Position numbers and translations under genes: made by a program
The notes under the pieces: model-generated
What the model saw: the letters and a program-made list of their open reading frames with translations, nothing else
Told to the model about the DNA's origin: nothing
Databases searched by the model: none
DNA from: Kastovskya adunca ATA6-11-RM4
GTDB lineage: Bacteria; Cyanobacteriota; Cyanobacteriia; Cyanobacteriales; Coleofasciculaceae
Assembly (NCBI GenBank): GCA_019359445.1
Contig: JAHHHJ010000007.1
Span: forward strand, 176,142 to 240,141
Direction of reading: 5' to 3'
Length of the DNA: 64,000 nucleotides
In this document: positions 26,881 through 35,671 of the stretch, piece after piece
Position numbering within the stretch: the first letter of the stretch is position 1
How the letters are laid out: every line of letters starts with the position of its first letter

Positions 26881-27076
26881 GGGAATGAGGAGCAGGGGAG
26901 CAGGGGGAGCAGAGGTGCAGGGGAGCAGGGGAGCAGGGGAGCAGGGGAGCAGGGGAGAGGAAGAAAACCAATAACCCCTTTCATCCTTCATACTTCACCC
27001 TTCATACTTCACCCTTCATACTTCACCCTTCATCCTTCACCCTTCATCCTTTCTCCCCGACTCAGGACTTAGAACT
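26881..27076 (+). repeat. Three-part dispersed repeat, copy 2
   Basis: Same order as copy 1: tandem GGGGAGCA units, the core GGAAGAAAACCAATAACCCC (from 26959), then alternating TTCATCC, TTCATAC and TTCACCC heptamers, and a final CTCAGGACT. It occupies almost the whole gap between convergent cpcS and the gene at 27078-27773. Confidence 0.9.
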
Positions 27077-27077
27077 C

Positions 27078-27773
27078 TCACTTTTGTTTCTCAACCACGG
27101 CTTTGAGTTTGAGAGAAAAGCCAGAGTTATCGGGTGGTGGAGTGAATTGGTCAATGGGTTGTTTACTGCTGTCGTGACGCGACCAATCCGGCTCGTAGGC
27201 AGCTTTTTTCTCAGGGGCTGGTTCTGGTTCTGAGTGGCTATTGGGTGGGGGTGGTAGTACGATGTCGCTCAGTACGGCTGGCGGGTTCTTGGGGCGATCG
27301 CTTTCTGGTTTTGTCTCGGCGATCGCTTCTGAAACTAGAGCTTTAGGAGCAATTTCCTCTAGCTGGGGAGCGACTAGCACCTGTGGTGAGATATCTTCTG
27401 GAGTACCCTCAGGATCACTTTCGGTTAGCAAAGGCAAGAATTCTTCTAGGTCTATCTCAGCAAGGGGAGTATTTGAGGGAGTTGTGAAACTTTTGGGCAA
27501 TTTTCGACAAATCAGCCGCTCAAATTCGTGATTGAAGCGGTAAATGGGCTGACCCCGTCGCTTCCAAACAGCCAAGATTTGCTCAACAGAAACAGCTTTG
27601 TACCGCCCTTGATACAAAGCTTCAATAATGCTCAGGCGCACCCAATCTGCCGGATAGTGCTTGAGCCAATAGTTTACTAATGCTTGGGCACTGTAACCTT
27701 TCCGGTCAAATCCGTAGTGACTGAGTAATGCCGTTGCATACGCAGCGACTGTAGTTTTAGTTGCCTCCCTCAT
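27078..27773 (-). CDS. Conserved hypothetical protein with Pro-rich tail
   Basis: 231 residues. The first 95 residues form a compact helical domain (KTTVAAYATALLSHYGFDRKGYSAQALVNYWLKHYPADWVRLSIIEAL, then VEQILAVWKRRGQPIYRFNHEFERLIC) that looks DNA- or protein-binding. The rest is disordered, rich in Pro, Glu and Ser. I place the start at ATG 27773, which has GAAGG six bases upstream and removes the overlap with the SLH gene implied by a longer start at 27803. It follows the SLH protein gene by 7 bases on the same strand and is probably co-transcribed. Function unknown. Confidence 0.7.
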   Translation of the reverse strand: MREATKTTVAAYATALLSHYGFDRKGYSAQALVNYWLKHYPADWVRLSIIEALYQGRYKAVSVEQILAVWKRRGQPIYRFNHEFERLICRKLPKSFTTPSNTPLAEIDLEEFLPLLTESDPEGTPEDISPQVLVAPQLEEIAPKALVSEAIAETKPESDRPKNPPAVLSDIVLPPPPNSHSEPEPAPEKKAAYEPDWSRHDSSKQPIDQFTPPPDNSGFSLKLKAVVEKQK

Positions 27774-27780
27774 CAGACCT

Positions 27781-29859
27781 TCAACGTACAAGACCAGAAA
27801 CAATATAAGGTGAATTGAACGCCGTCAAGCGTCCGGCTTGAACTAATGCTTGATGCACCATCGCGGCTGCCTCGGCTCGTGTAGCTTCTCTTTTGAGTTG
27901 TAGTTCTAACGGATCGGGGTAGTTAACGATGATACTGGCTTGTGTTGCGGCGGTAATCGCACTCGCGGCGTAGTTGGGAATTGTCTGGCGGTCTTTGTAA
28001 ATTGCCAAAACCTTTTCATCGGTTGGGGGTAGTGACAGCCCATTGACGAGAGACAAAATGAGTTCTAGGCGTCGCAAGGGCTTTTGGGGCTGGAATGTTT
28101 GGTCAGGAAACCCAGAGAGGAAACCACTACGATAGGCGTCTTGGATGGCGGCTAATGCCCAAAAGTTCGCCGGGATGTCGATGAACCCAATCACTGGACG
28201 TTTGGGGGTAGGATTGAAGGCTTTGACCAAGAGGGCAGCATATTGGGCACGATTAAGCATAGCATCCGGCTTGAAGCTGCCATCGACAAAGCCTGTGATC
28301 AAATTCAGGCTAGCTAAACGACGGATGAACTCGGCTGCCCAATGTTCTTGGATATCGATAAAGGAAGACGCTACGGTATTGGGATTGACCAGATAGGGAG
28401 ACGCCAGAGTTCCTACTTTACCCATGACCACCAGTACCTGATAAATCAACGCCGCCACCTCAGCCCGGGTAATCGGTCGCATCGGCTCTAGGGCATCCGG
28501 TTGAGGATAATTGACAACCAATTGACGTTGAGTCGCTGTGGCGATCGCTTCTGTAGCATAACTAGGAATTTGGGCGCGATCGCGATAAACTCCCAAGACC
28601 TCAGGATTACCCCCTTTCAGTCCTAACCCCCCTACCAACGACACCAGCGCCTGCACCCGCGTTAAATTTTGCCCCGGTCGAAAAGTGCCATCGGGAAAGC
28701 CAGAAATAAAGCCCATATTCGCCGCTTTCTGAATCGCGGCGGCTGCCCAAAACCCCGCCTTGACATCGCTAAACACTCCCGTCCCCGTTCCCCGCTGACG
28801 TGGTAAATCAAACGTCTTGGCAATTACCGCCGCATACTCAGCACGGGTCATACTCGCCTCTGGCTTAAAGGTGCCATCGGGAAAGCCACTGAGCAACCTG
28901 CGCCCTACCACGGCTTGAATCCAAGCTTCCGCCCAATACCCCGCCACATCCCTAAACTGAGCCGGGCCCATAATGGGAGTATTTACCTCCGCCACGGGTA
29001 ACACCACAGCACCGCTGATGCGTGCTGGATTGAGCTGATTGCCCACGGATATTAACTCGATAGACGAGCTATTTTGCAGATCCACCTTGCCGTTATCTCG
29101 CAGGATATTCCCCGCAGGATCTTGGATAGACCCCAAATCCGGTCGAGCGTCCCCTGTAATCACTAATCCCCCCGCCGGATTTTTCTCAATCAAATTACGG
29201 CGTAGGACAGGCATAGCATTCCGAGATAGGAAAATCCCGACACGATTGGCAATCAGTTGGTTATCTGAGAGCAACGGAGCCGCGCGATCGCTCACGGCAA
29301 TCCCGTAGCCCGTTTCCTGGCAAAGATTGTGCCGCACCTCTCCTTTAGCATTTCGCACGAAAAAAATGCCACTAGAGGCGTTTTTCACAAAAACATTATC
29401 AAAAACTCGCGGCTTCCCCGTCCCCGTGACAAAGACCGCTTCCCGACCGCAATTGGTAAACGTATTATTCGCCAAAATAGGGGAAGTAGACTCAATCCAA
29501 ACCCCCGTACCCTCTTTAACGGCATTGGTGACGGTAACACCTCGCAGTTGGGCATCTGATTGGAGCAGCAATGTCGTATTTTGTTGATTAAACGTGGGAC
29601 TAGAATACTTACCACTCCCCGTAATCAGAATGCCCTTCCCAATACCAGCTTCATTGCCCCGCACAATTACCCCCGCCGGGACACTCAGCGGAAACACTTC
29701 GCCATTTTTGGCATCATAGGTTCCAGCCGCCAATTGAATTGTCATTCCGGCTGTTGCCTGCTCAAGGGCTCGCATTAGGGTTTTTAAGGGAGCCGCCGTA
29801 TCCCCAACCGCACTGTCCTTGCCCACGACTGGGTTTACATAGAGAGTAAGTTGAACCAT
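27781..29859 (-). CDS. DUF1565/parallel beta-helix protein with S-layer homology (SLH) repeats
   Basis: About 690 residues. The N-terminal part (from about 1-290) is DUF1565 plus a right-handed beta-helix (LYVNPVVGKDSAVGDTAAPLKTL, then 'NNTFTNCGREAVFVTGTGKPRVFDN' style turns). About five to six SLH-type modules follow, each with WA..I......SGFPDGTFKP...TRAE.A patterns. SLH domains bind cell-wall polysaccharide, so the protein is likely surface-attached. The start is uncertain: ATG 29859 (MVQLTLYVN) matches family starts best, with ATG 29868 and TTG 29916 upstream. No signal peptide is visible from any of these. It is divergent from the Gld-like ABC operon. Confidence 0.88.
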   Translation of the reverse strand: MVQLTLYVNPVVGKDSAVGDTAAPLKTLMRALEQATAGMTIQLAAGTYDAKNGEVFPLSVPAGVIVRGNEAGIGKGILITGSGKYSSPTFNQQNTTLLLQSDAQLRGVTVTNAVKEGTGVWIESTSPILANNTFTNCGREAVFVTGTGKPRVFDNVFVKNASSGIFFVRNAKGEVRHNLCQETGYGIAVSDRAAPLLSDNQLIANRVGIFLSRNAMPVLRRNLIEKNPAGGLVITGDARPDLGSIQDPAGNILRDNGKVDLQNSSSIELISVGNQLNPARISGAVVLPVAEVNTPIMGPAQFRDVAGYWAEAWIQAVVGRRLLSGFPDGTFKPEASMTRAEYAAVIAKTFDLPRQRGTGTGVFSDVKAGFWAAAAIQKAANMGFISGFPDGTFRPGQNLTRVQALVSLVGGLGLKGGNPEVLGVYRDRAQIPSYATEAIATATQRQLVVNYPQPDALEPMRPITRAEVAALIYQVLVVMGKVGTLASPYLVNPNTVASSFIDIQEHWAAEFIRRLASLNLITGFVDGSFKPDAMLNRAQYAALLVKAFNPTPKRPVIGFIDIPANFWALAAIQDAYRSGFLSGFPDQTFQPQKPLRRLELILSLVNGLSLPPTDEKVLAIYKDRQTIPNYAASAITAATQASIIVNYPDPLELQLKREATRAEAAAMVHQALVQAGRLTAFNSPYIVSGLVR

Positions 29860-30167
29860 GTTAATCATTAAATTGCTAATCGCTAACCGCCAATCCTTTT
29901 TCTGATATCCTTGCAAAGTTAATTGGCACCTATCTTAATTTTTTTATCGAACACCAGAGATATTATTTGCCAATGAGGCTCCACGGGCTATACATCATAA
30001 AGAAGCGATAAACATTCCTTCCTCACCGATTCAGGAGTTCGGACGACATTTCCAGCCAAATACCAGACGCTACAGGCACAATGACCTAAAAATCTTCCCT
30101 TATTCAGTGATTTACTGACTCAGCACTGAGGCTTCACAGCAACGCACCACTGAACTAATGACTATCA

Positions 30168-31196
30168 ATGATTGAAGTTGAGCATTTAAGCAAAATCTAC
30201 GGTGCAACTCCTGCCATTCAGGATGTCACCTTTGACGTGGAACCGGGAGAAATCTTAGGTTTTCTAGGCCCAAACGGTGCTGGAAAAACGACGACAATGC
30301 GGGTTTTGGCAGGGTACTTGCCCGCCACTAGTGGCACCGCCCGCATTGCGGGTTATGATGTCCACGAATATTCTATGGCGGTACGGCAGCGGATTGGGTA
30401 TTTACCCGAAACGCCCCCGTTGTACCCAGAAATGACCGTTGAAAGCTTTTTACATTTTGTGGCGCGGATTAAGGGGATTTCCAGCGGCGATCGCGCTAAC
30501 AAAGTCACCTCGGCCATGGCACGCTGCAACTTATCAGAAAAGCGCCAAGTCCTGATTCGCAAGCTTTCTAAGGGCTTTCGGCAGCGAGTCGGCATTGCTC
30601 AGGCGATCGTCCATGACCCCCCCGCGATCATTCTAGATGAACCCACCGTCGGACTTGACCCTCGGCAAATTATTGATGTTCGTAACTTAATTAAAAGCCT
30701 GGCTGGAGAGCATACCGTTATCCTCTCTACCCATATCCTGCCGGAAGTGAGCATGACCTGCAACCGCGTGGCGATCATCAATCGCGGTAAAATCGTTGCC
30801 ACTAATAGCCCAGAAAACCTGATGGCACAGTTTTTTAGTCGGGGGTCAGGCTATGAGTTGGAAGTAGATGGAGACGCTACGGAACTGCAAAAACTCTTAC
30901 AAGTGCTGCCAGGAGTCTGCTTAGTCGAACTGGTTCCGTCGCCGGATTTGCCAGTCAGCCGCTCCCTGCTCCGCGTCATCTCGGCACCGGGATCGGAACC
31001 GGGACGGGATTTGGTCGCTGTCACTGTGGGCGCAGGTTTGGGATTGCATGAAATGCGCCGCACTCGCGCCACACTAGAAGATGTCTTTTTAGAATTGACA
31101 ACGCAGGAAACAAATGTTGCACCGTTAGCCCAGGACGAACGGTCGTCGGCATCTCTAGAGAACGAGGATTTAGAACTACAGAGCGAGGAGGAGTAA
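30168..31196 (+). CDS. ABC transporter ATPase, GldA-like
   Basis: A 342-residue cytoplasmic ABC ATPase, first gene of a four-gene unit. Walker A is GPNGAGKT (34-41), the signature is LSKGFRQRVGIAQA, Walker B is AIILDEPTVGLDP and the switch His is in LSTHILPE. The C-terminal 100 residues extend beyond the ABC domain as in ABC-2 type exporters. With the next two genes it matches the GldA-GldF-GldG arrangement, which is required for gliding in Bacteroidetes but is also widespread in non-gliders, including cyanobacteria. Its stop overlaps the next start by one base (TAATG). Confidence 0.9.
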   Translation: MIEVEHLSKIYGATPAIQDVTFDVEPGEILGFLGPNGAGKTTTMRVLAGYLPATSGTARIAGYDVHEYSMAVRQRIGYLPETPPLYPEMTVESFLHFVARIKGISSGDRANKVTSAMARCNLSEKRQVLIRKLSKGFRQRVGIAQAIVHDPPAIILDEPTVGLDPRQIIDVRNLIKSLAGEHTVILSTHILPEVSMTCNRVAIINRGKIVATNSPENLMAQFFSRGSGYELEVDGDATELQKLLQVLPGVCLVELVPSPDLPVSRSLLRVISAPGSEPGRDLVAVTVGAGLGLHEMRRTRATLEDVFLELTTQETNVAPLAQDERSSASLENEDLELQSEEE

Positions 31197-31996
31197 TGGG
31201 TGTAATTATCGGCAACATCTTGGCAATTTTCCGCAAGGAATTGCAGGGATACTTTGCTTCGCCCTTAGCCTATGTGGTGGCAGGGGTGTTTTGGTTACTG
31301 GCAGGTTTCTTTTTTGTGGCAATTTTGCTCAGCCCGGAAGGGATCATTCAGCAGGTTGCCACCAGCGATCAACTAGGAGTACCAACGCCACCAATTGATG
31401 TTGCCTATGAGTTTTTACGCTACTTTCTCAGCGTTATGGGGTCGCTAGCATTATTTGTGCTGCCAATTCTTTCGATGGGATTGTATGCCGAAGAACGCAA
31501 GCGCGGTACTTTGGAACTGCTGGCGACCTCACCCATTACAAACTGGGTCGTTGCGGTGGGGAAGCTGCTAGGAGTAATCGCCTTTTTTACCGTCATGGTA
31601 CTGCCGTTGCTGGCTTATGAAGCGATCGCCTTGGGGGCGAGCAATCCTCCGATTCAACCGGCTGTCCCTTTACTCGGTCATTTAGGCTTAATTTTACTAG
31701 CGGCTTCTATTCTTTCTTTAGGAATGTTTATCTCTTCCCTCACCGAAAGCTCAATTTTGGCAGCCATCCTCACCTTTGCCCTAATTTTATTTCTCTGGGT
31801 AATCGATCTAGTTGCCAAAAGTGTTGGCGGTTCCTTCGGTGAAGCCTTGGGTCATCTTTCGCTCCTGAAGCACTACAACAACCTGATACAAGGCGTTATG
31901 GATACCAGCAGTCTAGTTTTATTTGCCAGTTACATTATTCTCGGCTTATTTCTCACCGCCCAGTCAATTGAAGCCCTACGGTTCCAGCGGTCTTGA
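31196..31996 (+). CDS. ABC-2 type permease, GldF-like
   Basis: A 266-residue membrane protein with six hydrophobic segments. It begins with the usual short amphipathic region IFRKELQGYFASPLAYVV and contains the conserved 'YAEERKRGTLELLATSPITNWVVAVGKLLG' coupling loop of ABC-2 permeases near residues 97-126. Start ATG shares a base with the previous stop, so translation is coupled. It is expected to form the membrane channel with the ATPase of the preceding gene. Transported substrate is unknown. Confidence 0.9.
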   Translation: MGVIIGNILAIFRKELQGYFASPLAYVVAGVFWLLAGFFFVAILLSPEGIIQQVATSDQLGVPTPPIDVAYEFLRYFLSVMGSLALFVLPILSMGLYAEERKRGTLELLATSPITNWVVAVGKLLGVIAFFTVMVLPLLAYEAIALGASNPPIQPAVPLLGHLGLILLAASILSLGMFISSLTESSILAAILTFALILFLWVIDLVAKSVGGSFGEALGHLSLLKHYNNLIQGVMDTSSLVLFASYIILGLFLTAQSIEALRFQRS

Positions 31997-32088
31997 TGGG
32001 GACTGGCTAATGGCTAGTGGCAATCAACGATGATTCATTGAACGATGAACCACGAACCATCACCAATTAATGACTTGGTTAATCCAAT

Positions 32089-33699
32089 ATGAAGACGGTT
32101 AAAAAGAACGCTAGATACTTCAAATATCTCTTTTTGTTTGGCCCACTCTTGGTAATCGCGGGGGTGACGGCGGGAATTGTTTCTGGTGCTTGGTCAGGGG
32201 TGCCGTTGGCGATATTGATTGCTGGATTCGTCATTATGGGACTGTGGCTGCTGGTAATTTCCGGCACCAAGGGTTTTTGGGGACGGCGTTCCACGCAGGC
32301 AGGAACGAATGCGATGATCGCAACGCTGTCAATGTTGGTAATTTTGGGGCTGATTAATTTTCTCAGCGTCCGTTATGGAACGCGAGTAGATTTAACGGAA
32401 AATCAACTCCTTAGCCTTGCCCCCCAATCTCAGCAGGTCGTTAGGAATTTAGAGCAACCTGTGAAGGTGTGGGTGTTTGACCCCAACCCTGACTTAAGCG
32501 ATCGAGAACTACTGGAAAATTACCGCCGCTACAGCCCTAATCTAGAGTTCCAGTTTGTTGACCCCCAAGTACAACTCTCCCTGGCGGAGAAGTTCAAGGT
32601 GCAGTCGCCGCGAGAAGTGTATTTGGAGTATGGGGCCGAGCGACAGCTGTTGCAATCGTTGAGTGATACAGAACGGCTTTCGGAAGTTCGGTTGACGAAT
32701 GCGATTGAAAGATTAACTAGCGATCGCATTGATACTGCCTACTTTCTCCAGGGTCACGGCGAACGCCCCTTAGAACTGGTAGAAGGCGGACTCGCCCAGG
32801 CGATTAGCCGCGTAGAAGAGAAGAACTTTATCCCCCAACCCCTAAACTTGGCAGATCGAGCTGCTGTGCCAGAAGATGCTTCTCTGGTAATTGTTGCCGG
32901 GCCAAAACGCCCGTTGTTTGAAGGGGAAGTCAGGGCATTAAGAGACTATCTGGCGACGGGAGGAAGCTTGCTGCTGATGATCGATCCGGATACTAATCCG
33001 GAACTGGATAGTCTTTTGGAAGATTGGGGGGTGGAAATCGATAACCGGATTGTTATTGATGCGTCGGGACAGGGACGGGTAGTAGGTTTAGGCCCAGCCA
33101 CTCCCTTAGTCACCAACTACGGCGATCATCCCATCACTCAAGACTTTGGCAATGGGATTTCCTTTTATCCTTTAGCACAACCTGTACTGACGACTCCTGT
33201 AGATGGAGTCAGGGAAACGCCCTTGCTGCTGACCAATGAGCAAAGCTGGGCAGAAAGTACTCCTGAAACGCAACCGTTGGAGTTTAATGAAGAAGAAGGC
33301 GATCGCATTGGCCCCCTCGTTTTGGGTGTGGCACTCAGCCGCCAAACCAACACCCTATCAGCCTCACCCTCACCTAGCCCCGAAGCCTCACCTTCACCAG
33401 ACGCCACTAGCCAGACGGAGCAAAAATCCTCAGAATCTCGCCTGGTGGTCATCGGCAACTCTAACTTTGCTACCAACAACTTATTTGAGCAGCAGCTCAA
33501 TGGTGATGTCTTTCTCAATTCCGTCAGTTGGCTGGGTCAGCGGGATGAGCAAGCGCTCTCCCTTCGCCCTAGAGAGCAAACCAACCGCCGCATTAACCTC
33601 TCCCCAGTACAAGGCAGCGCTCTGGCTTGGATATCTCTTTTACTCGTCCCTTTGCTCGGTTTTACAACCGCTGGGGTGATTTGGTGGCGACGCCGTTAG
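32089..33699 (+). CDS. GldG-like ABC auxiliary membrane protein
   Basis: 536 residues. There are two N-terminal hydrophobic helices (about 15-60), a third near 80-95, a large extracytoplasmic domain, and one helix at the C-terminus (ALAWISLLLVPLLGFTTAGVIWWRRR). The soluble domain has 'RVDLTENQLLSLAPQSQQVVRNL' and 'YFLQGHGERPLEL', typical of the GldG/Ndr-like family, plus a Ser/Pro low-complexity stretch (SPSPSPEASPSPD). It is third in the operon. Partner of the permease; function unknown beyond that. Confidence 0.85.
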   Translation: MKTVKKNARYFKYLFLFGPLLVIAGVTAGIVSGAWSGVPLAILIAGFVIMGLWLLVISGTKGFWGRRSTQAGTNAMIATLSMLVILGLINFLSVRYGTRVDLTENQLLSLAPQSQQVVRNLEQPVKVWVFDPNPDLSDRELLENYRRYSPNLEFQFVDPQVQLSLAEKFKVQSPREVYLEYGAERQLLQSLSDTERLSEVRLTNAIERLTSDRIDTAYFLQGHGERPLELVEGGLAQAISRVEEKNFIPQPLNLADRAAVPEDASLVIVAGPKRPLFEGEVRALRDYLATGGSLLLMIDPDTNPELDSLLEDWGVEIDNRIVIDASGQGRVVGLGPATPLVTNYGDHPITQDFGNGISFYPLAQPVLTTPVDGVRETPLLLTNEQSWAESTPETQPLEFNEEEGDRIGPLVLGVALSRQTNTLSASPSPSPEASPSPDATSQTEQKSSESRLVVIGNSNFATNNLFEQQLNGDVFLNSVSWLGQRDEQALSLRPREQTNRRINLSPVQGSALAWISLLLVPLLGFTTAGVIWWRRR

Positions 33700-33736
33700 G
33701 ATTCTGGATGCAATTAAACATTCTCAAGCGTTTCTG

Positions 33737-34642
33737 ATGAAATTACAGCGAACAACTCTGGTTTTGTTAGTTTCAGCCGTATTTTTAGGCGGTTTTGTCT
33801 ATTTTTATGAAACTCAAGAGGCAACTCAGCGGGAAGTAGCTCAAGCTAAAGAAGGAACCATCTTTTCTTTTAAAGAAGAGGATATTCAGGCGTTTACGCT
33901 TAAAACTGAAGCAGAAACTTTAGCCTTTGAACGTGTTAGCGACGGAGAATTTGGCTGGCGGATGAAGAAACCGAAGGATGCTCCCGCTTCCGGTGCCGCC
34001 GTATCTTACTTACTCAATTTGTTTGAAGGAAAAAGCGATCGCACTCTCACTGTCCCGGCAAAAAATAGGGCTGAGTATGGGCTGAAAAATCCCCAGGCAA
34101 CAATAGAAGTCAAGCTAAAAAATCAGCAAACTCACAAATTCCTTTTGGGAAAGCCCAACTTCGACCAAAGTTCCTTGTATGCCTTAACCGATCCACCTAA
34201 TCAGACATCCCAGCAACTAGAGGTGATGTTAGTTTCATCAAACTTCGAGAATGCCGTCAATCGTCCTTTGTCAGAATGGGAACGCAAAGACGATGTGATT
34301 GATGGGAAAACATCAGATAGTACCGAGAAGCCTGTGGCTGAAGGAAAACCATCCGATAGCACCGAGAAGCCAGCGGCTAAAACGGAGGATACTAGCAACA
34401 AACCTGCGGCTGAACCGAAACCATCCGATAGCACCGAAAAGCCAGCGGCTAAAACGGAGGATACCAGCAACAAACCTGCGGCTGAAGAAAAACCATCCGA
34501 TAGCACCAAAAAGCCAGCGGCTAAAACGGAGGATACCAGCAACAAACCTGCGGCTGAAGAAAAACCATCCGATAGCACCAAAAAGCCAGCGGCTAAAACG
34601 GAGGATACTAGCAACAAACCTGCGGCTGAAAATCAAGAGTAG
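33737..34642 (+). CDS. DUF4340 protein with tandem 24-residue repeats at the C-terminus
   Basis: 301 residues. An N-terminal helix (TTLVLLVSAVFLGGFVYFY) anchors the protein in the membrane. Residues about 35-185 are a DUF4340 domain (DIQAFTLKTEAETLAFER, then 'GLKNPQATIEVKLKNQQTHKFLLGKPN'), the usual fourth partner of GldAFG-like transporters in cyanobacteria. The C-terminal third is four in-frame copies of a 24-residue Lys/Pro/Ala/Ser-rich unit, a likely disordered linker. DUF4340 homologues are usually longer and non-repetitive at this end. It starts 37 bp after the GldG-like gene. Confidence 0.85.
   Translation: MKLQRTTLVLLVSAVFLGGFVYFYETQEATQREVAQAKEGTIFSFKEEDIQAFTLKTEAETLAFERVSDGEFGWRMKKPKDAPASGAAVSYLLNLFEGKSDRTLTVPAKNRAEYGLKNPQATIEVKLKNQQTHKFLLGKPNFDQSSLYALTDPPNQTSQQLEVMLVSSNFENAVNRPLSEWERKDDVIDGKTSDSTEKPVAEGKPSDSTEKPAAKTEDTSNKPAAEPKPSDSTEKPAAKTEDTSNKPAAEEKPSDSTKKPAAKTEDTSNKPAAEEKPSDSTKKPAAKTEDTSNKPAAENQE
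34346..34633 (+). repeat. Four 72-bp coding tandem repeats
   Basis: Units begin at 34346, 34418, 34490 and 34562, each encoding 24 residues starting KPSDST and ending NKPAAE. They differ at only a few bases (for example GAG/AAA at the seventh codon, ACTAGC/ACCAGC). A partial unit (KTSDSTEKPVAEG) precedes them. Frame is kept. Copy-number change by slippage is expected. Confidence 0.95.
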
Positions 34643-34680
34643 CTAGATCGAATGGACATTACCACATTAAATATAGGTAG

Positions 34681-34711
34681 AAGGGAAGAAAGACAATGCT
34701 GGTCTTCCCTT
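34681..34711. terminator. Hairpin after the Gld-like operon
   Basis: AAGGGAAGA (34681-34689) pairs with TCTTCCCTT (34703-34711), about 40 bases after the DUF4340 stop. No T-run follows, so a terminator is likely but not certain. Confidence 0.5.
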
Positions 34712-34792
34712 GCTATCGTAGAGAGATCTTTCAATAACTCTCAGGGCAACCTCCTATCAACTCCCTAATCTGCCAGCCAGAAGTAATAAATT

Positions 34793-35611
34793 ATGGATTC
34801 TCTGCTTTCCATCCTTGCCCCGATGATTTTGGTTGTCATTGGTTACGGTGTGGGGGCGACAAAAATTGTTAATGAGGGTAATGAAGCCTTAGTGGAGCGT
34901 TTAGGTCAGTATCACAAACGCCTTGATCCAGGGCTTAACTTCATCATTCCAATTATTGACAGAATTGCGGTGGAAGAAAGCACGCGTGAGCAGGTTCTAG
35001 ACACCCAATCGCAGCAGGCAATCACCAAAGACAACATTGCTGTACAAGTCGATGCTGTCGTCTTTTGGCGGATTATGGATTTACAGAAGGCATATTATGA
35101 GGTTGAGCAAGTCGAAGACGCGATTGAAAATTTAGTAATTACGACATTGCGATCGCGGATTGGAGAATTGCCCCTCGATCAAACCTACTCTTCCCGAGCA
35201 GATATTAATAAGCGCATTTTAGAGCAGCTTGACGACGCTACCGGGGGTTGGGGCGTGAAGGTTAACCGCGTGGAAGTGCAAGAAATCAAGCCTCCCAGAA
35301 CGGTATTGGAGTCCCTAGAGAAGGAACGCGCTGCCGAAAGCCAAAAACAAGCCGCCATCTTTGAAGCCGAAGGTACCGTAAAGTCGATCCAGATGATTTC
35401 CCAAGCCCTGATGAGTCAGCCGAATAGCGAGCAAGTCTTGCGTTTCCTTGTTGCTCAACGCTACGTCGAAGCCAATCAGAAATTGGGTGAAAGTAATAAC
35501 TCTAAAGTTGTTTTCATGGACCCAAAGGCATTGTCAGAAGCTCTGACAGACTTAATGTCTACTCCAGAAAATCCCACTATTTCACCACCACCTCCACCCC
35601 AACAGCCTTAG
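34793..35611 (+). CDS. SPFH/Band 7 stomatin-like protein (paraslipin type)
   Basis: A 272-residue membrane scaffolding protein. One N-terminal hydrophobic segment (ILAPMILVVIGYGVGATKIV) precedes the SPFH domain, with ERLGQYHKRLDPGLNFIIPIIDRI, 'REQVLDTQSQQAITKDNIAVQVDAVVFWRI' and 'LRSRIGELPLDQT' marks of the slipin/paraslipin group. A coiled coil (KPPRTVLESLEKERAAESQKQAAIFEAEG) follows, then a Pro-rich tail. Members oligomerise on membranes. No NfeD-type partner gene is next to it. It may be separate from the Gld-like operon, since a hairpin lies between them. Confidence 0.92.
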   Translation: MDSLLSILAPMILVVIGYGVGATKIVNEGNEALVERLGQYHKRLDPGLNFIIPIIDRIAVEESTREQVLDTQSQQAITKDNIAVQVDAVVFWRIMDLQKAYYEVEQVEDAIENLVITTLRSRIGELPLDQTYSSRADINKRILEQLDDATGGWGVKVNRVEVQEIKPPRTVLESLEKERAAESQKQAAIFEAEGTVKSIQMISQALMSQPNSEQVLRFLVAQRYVEANQKLGESNNSKVVFMDPKALSEALTDLMSTPENPTISPPPPPQQP

Positions 35612-35671
35612 GATTGGTGATGGGGAGGCGATTCTTCTCAGCACGCTATCAAAACAACTCTCAAGTCACCA

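Noticed and set aside
26980..27060. Possible CRISPR array from evenly spaced TTCATCC/TTCACCC units
   Set aside because: The units are heptamers in direct tandem with no unique spacers, and no cas genes are present.
34201..34617. Minus-strand and other-frame open frames over the DUF4340 gene
   Set aside because: They exist only because the 72-bp tandem repeat keeps all frames open. The plus-frame DUF4340 gene explains the region.
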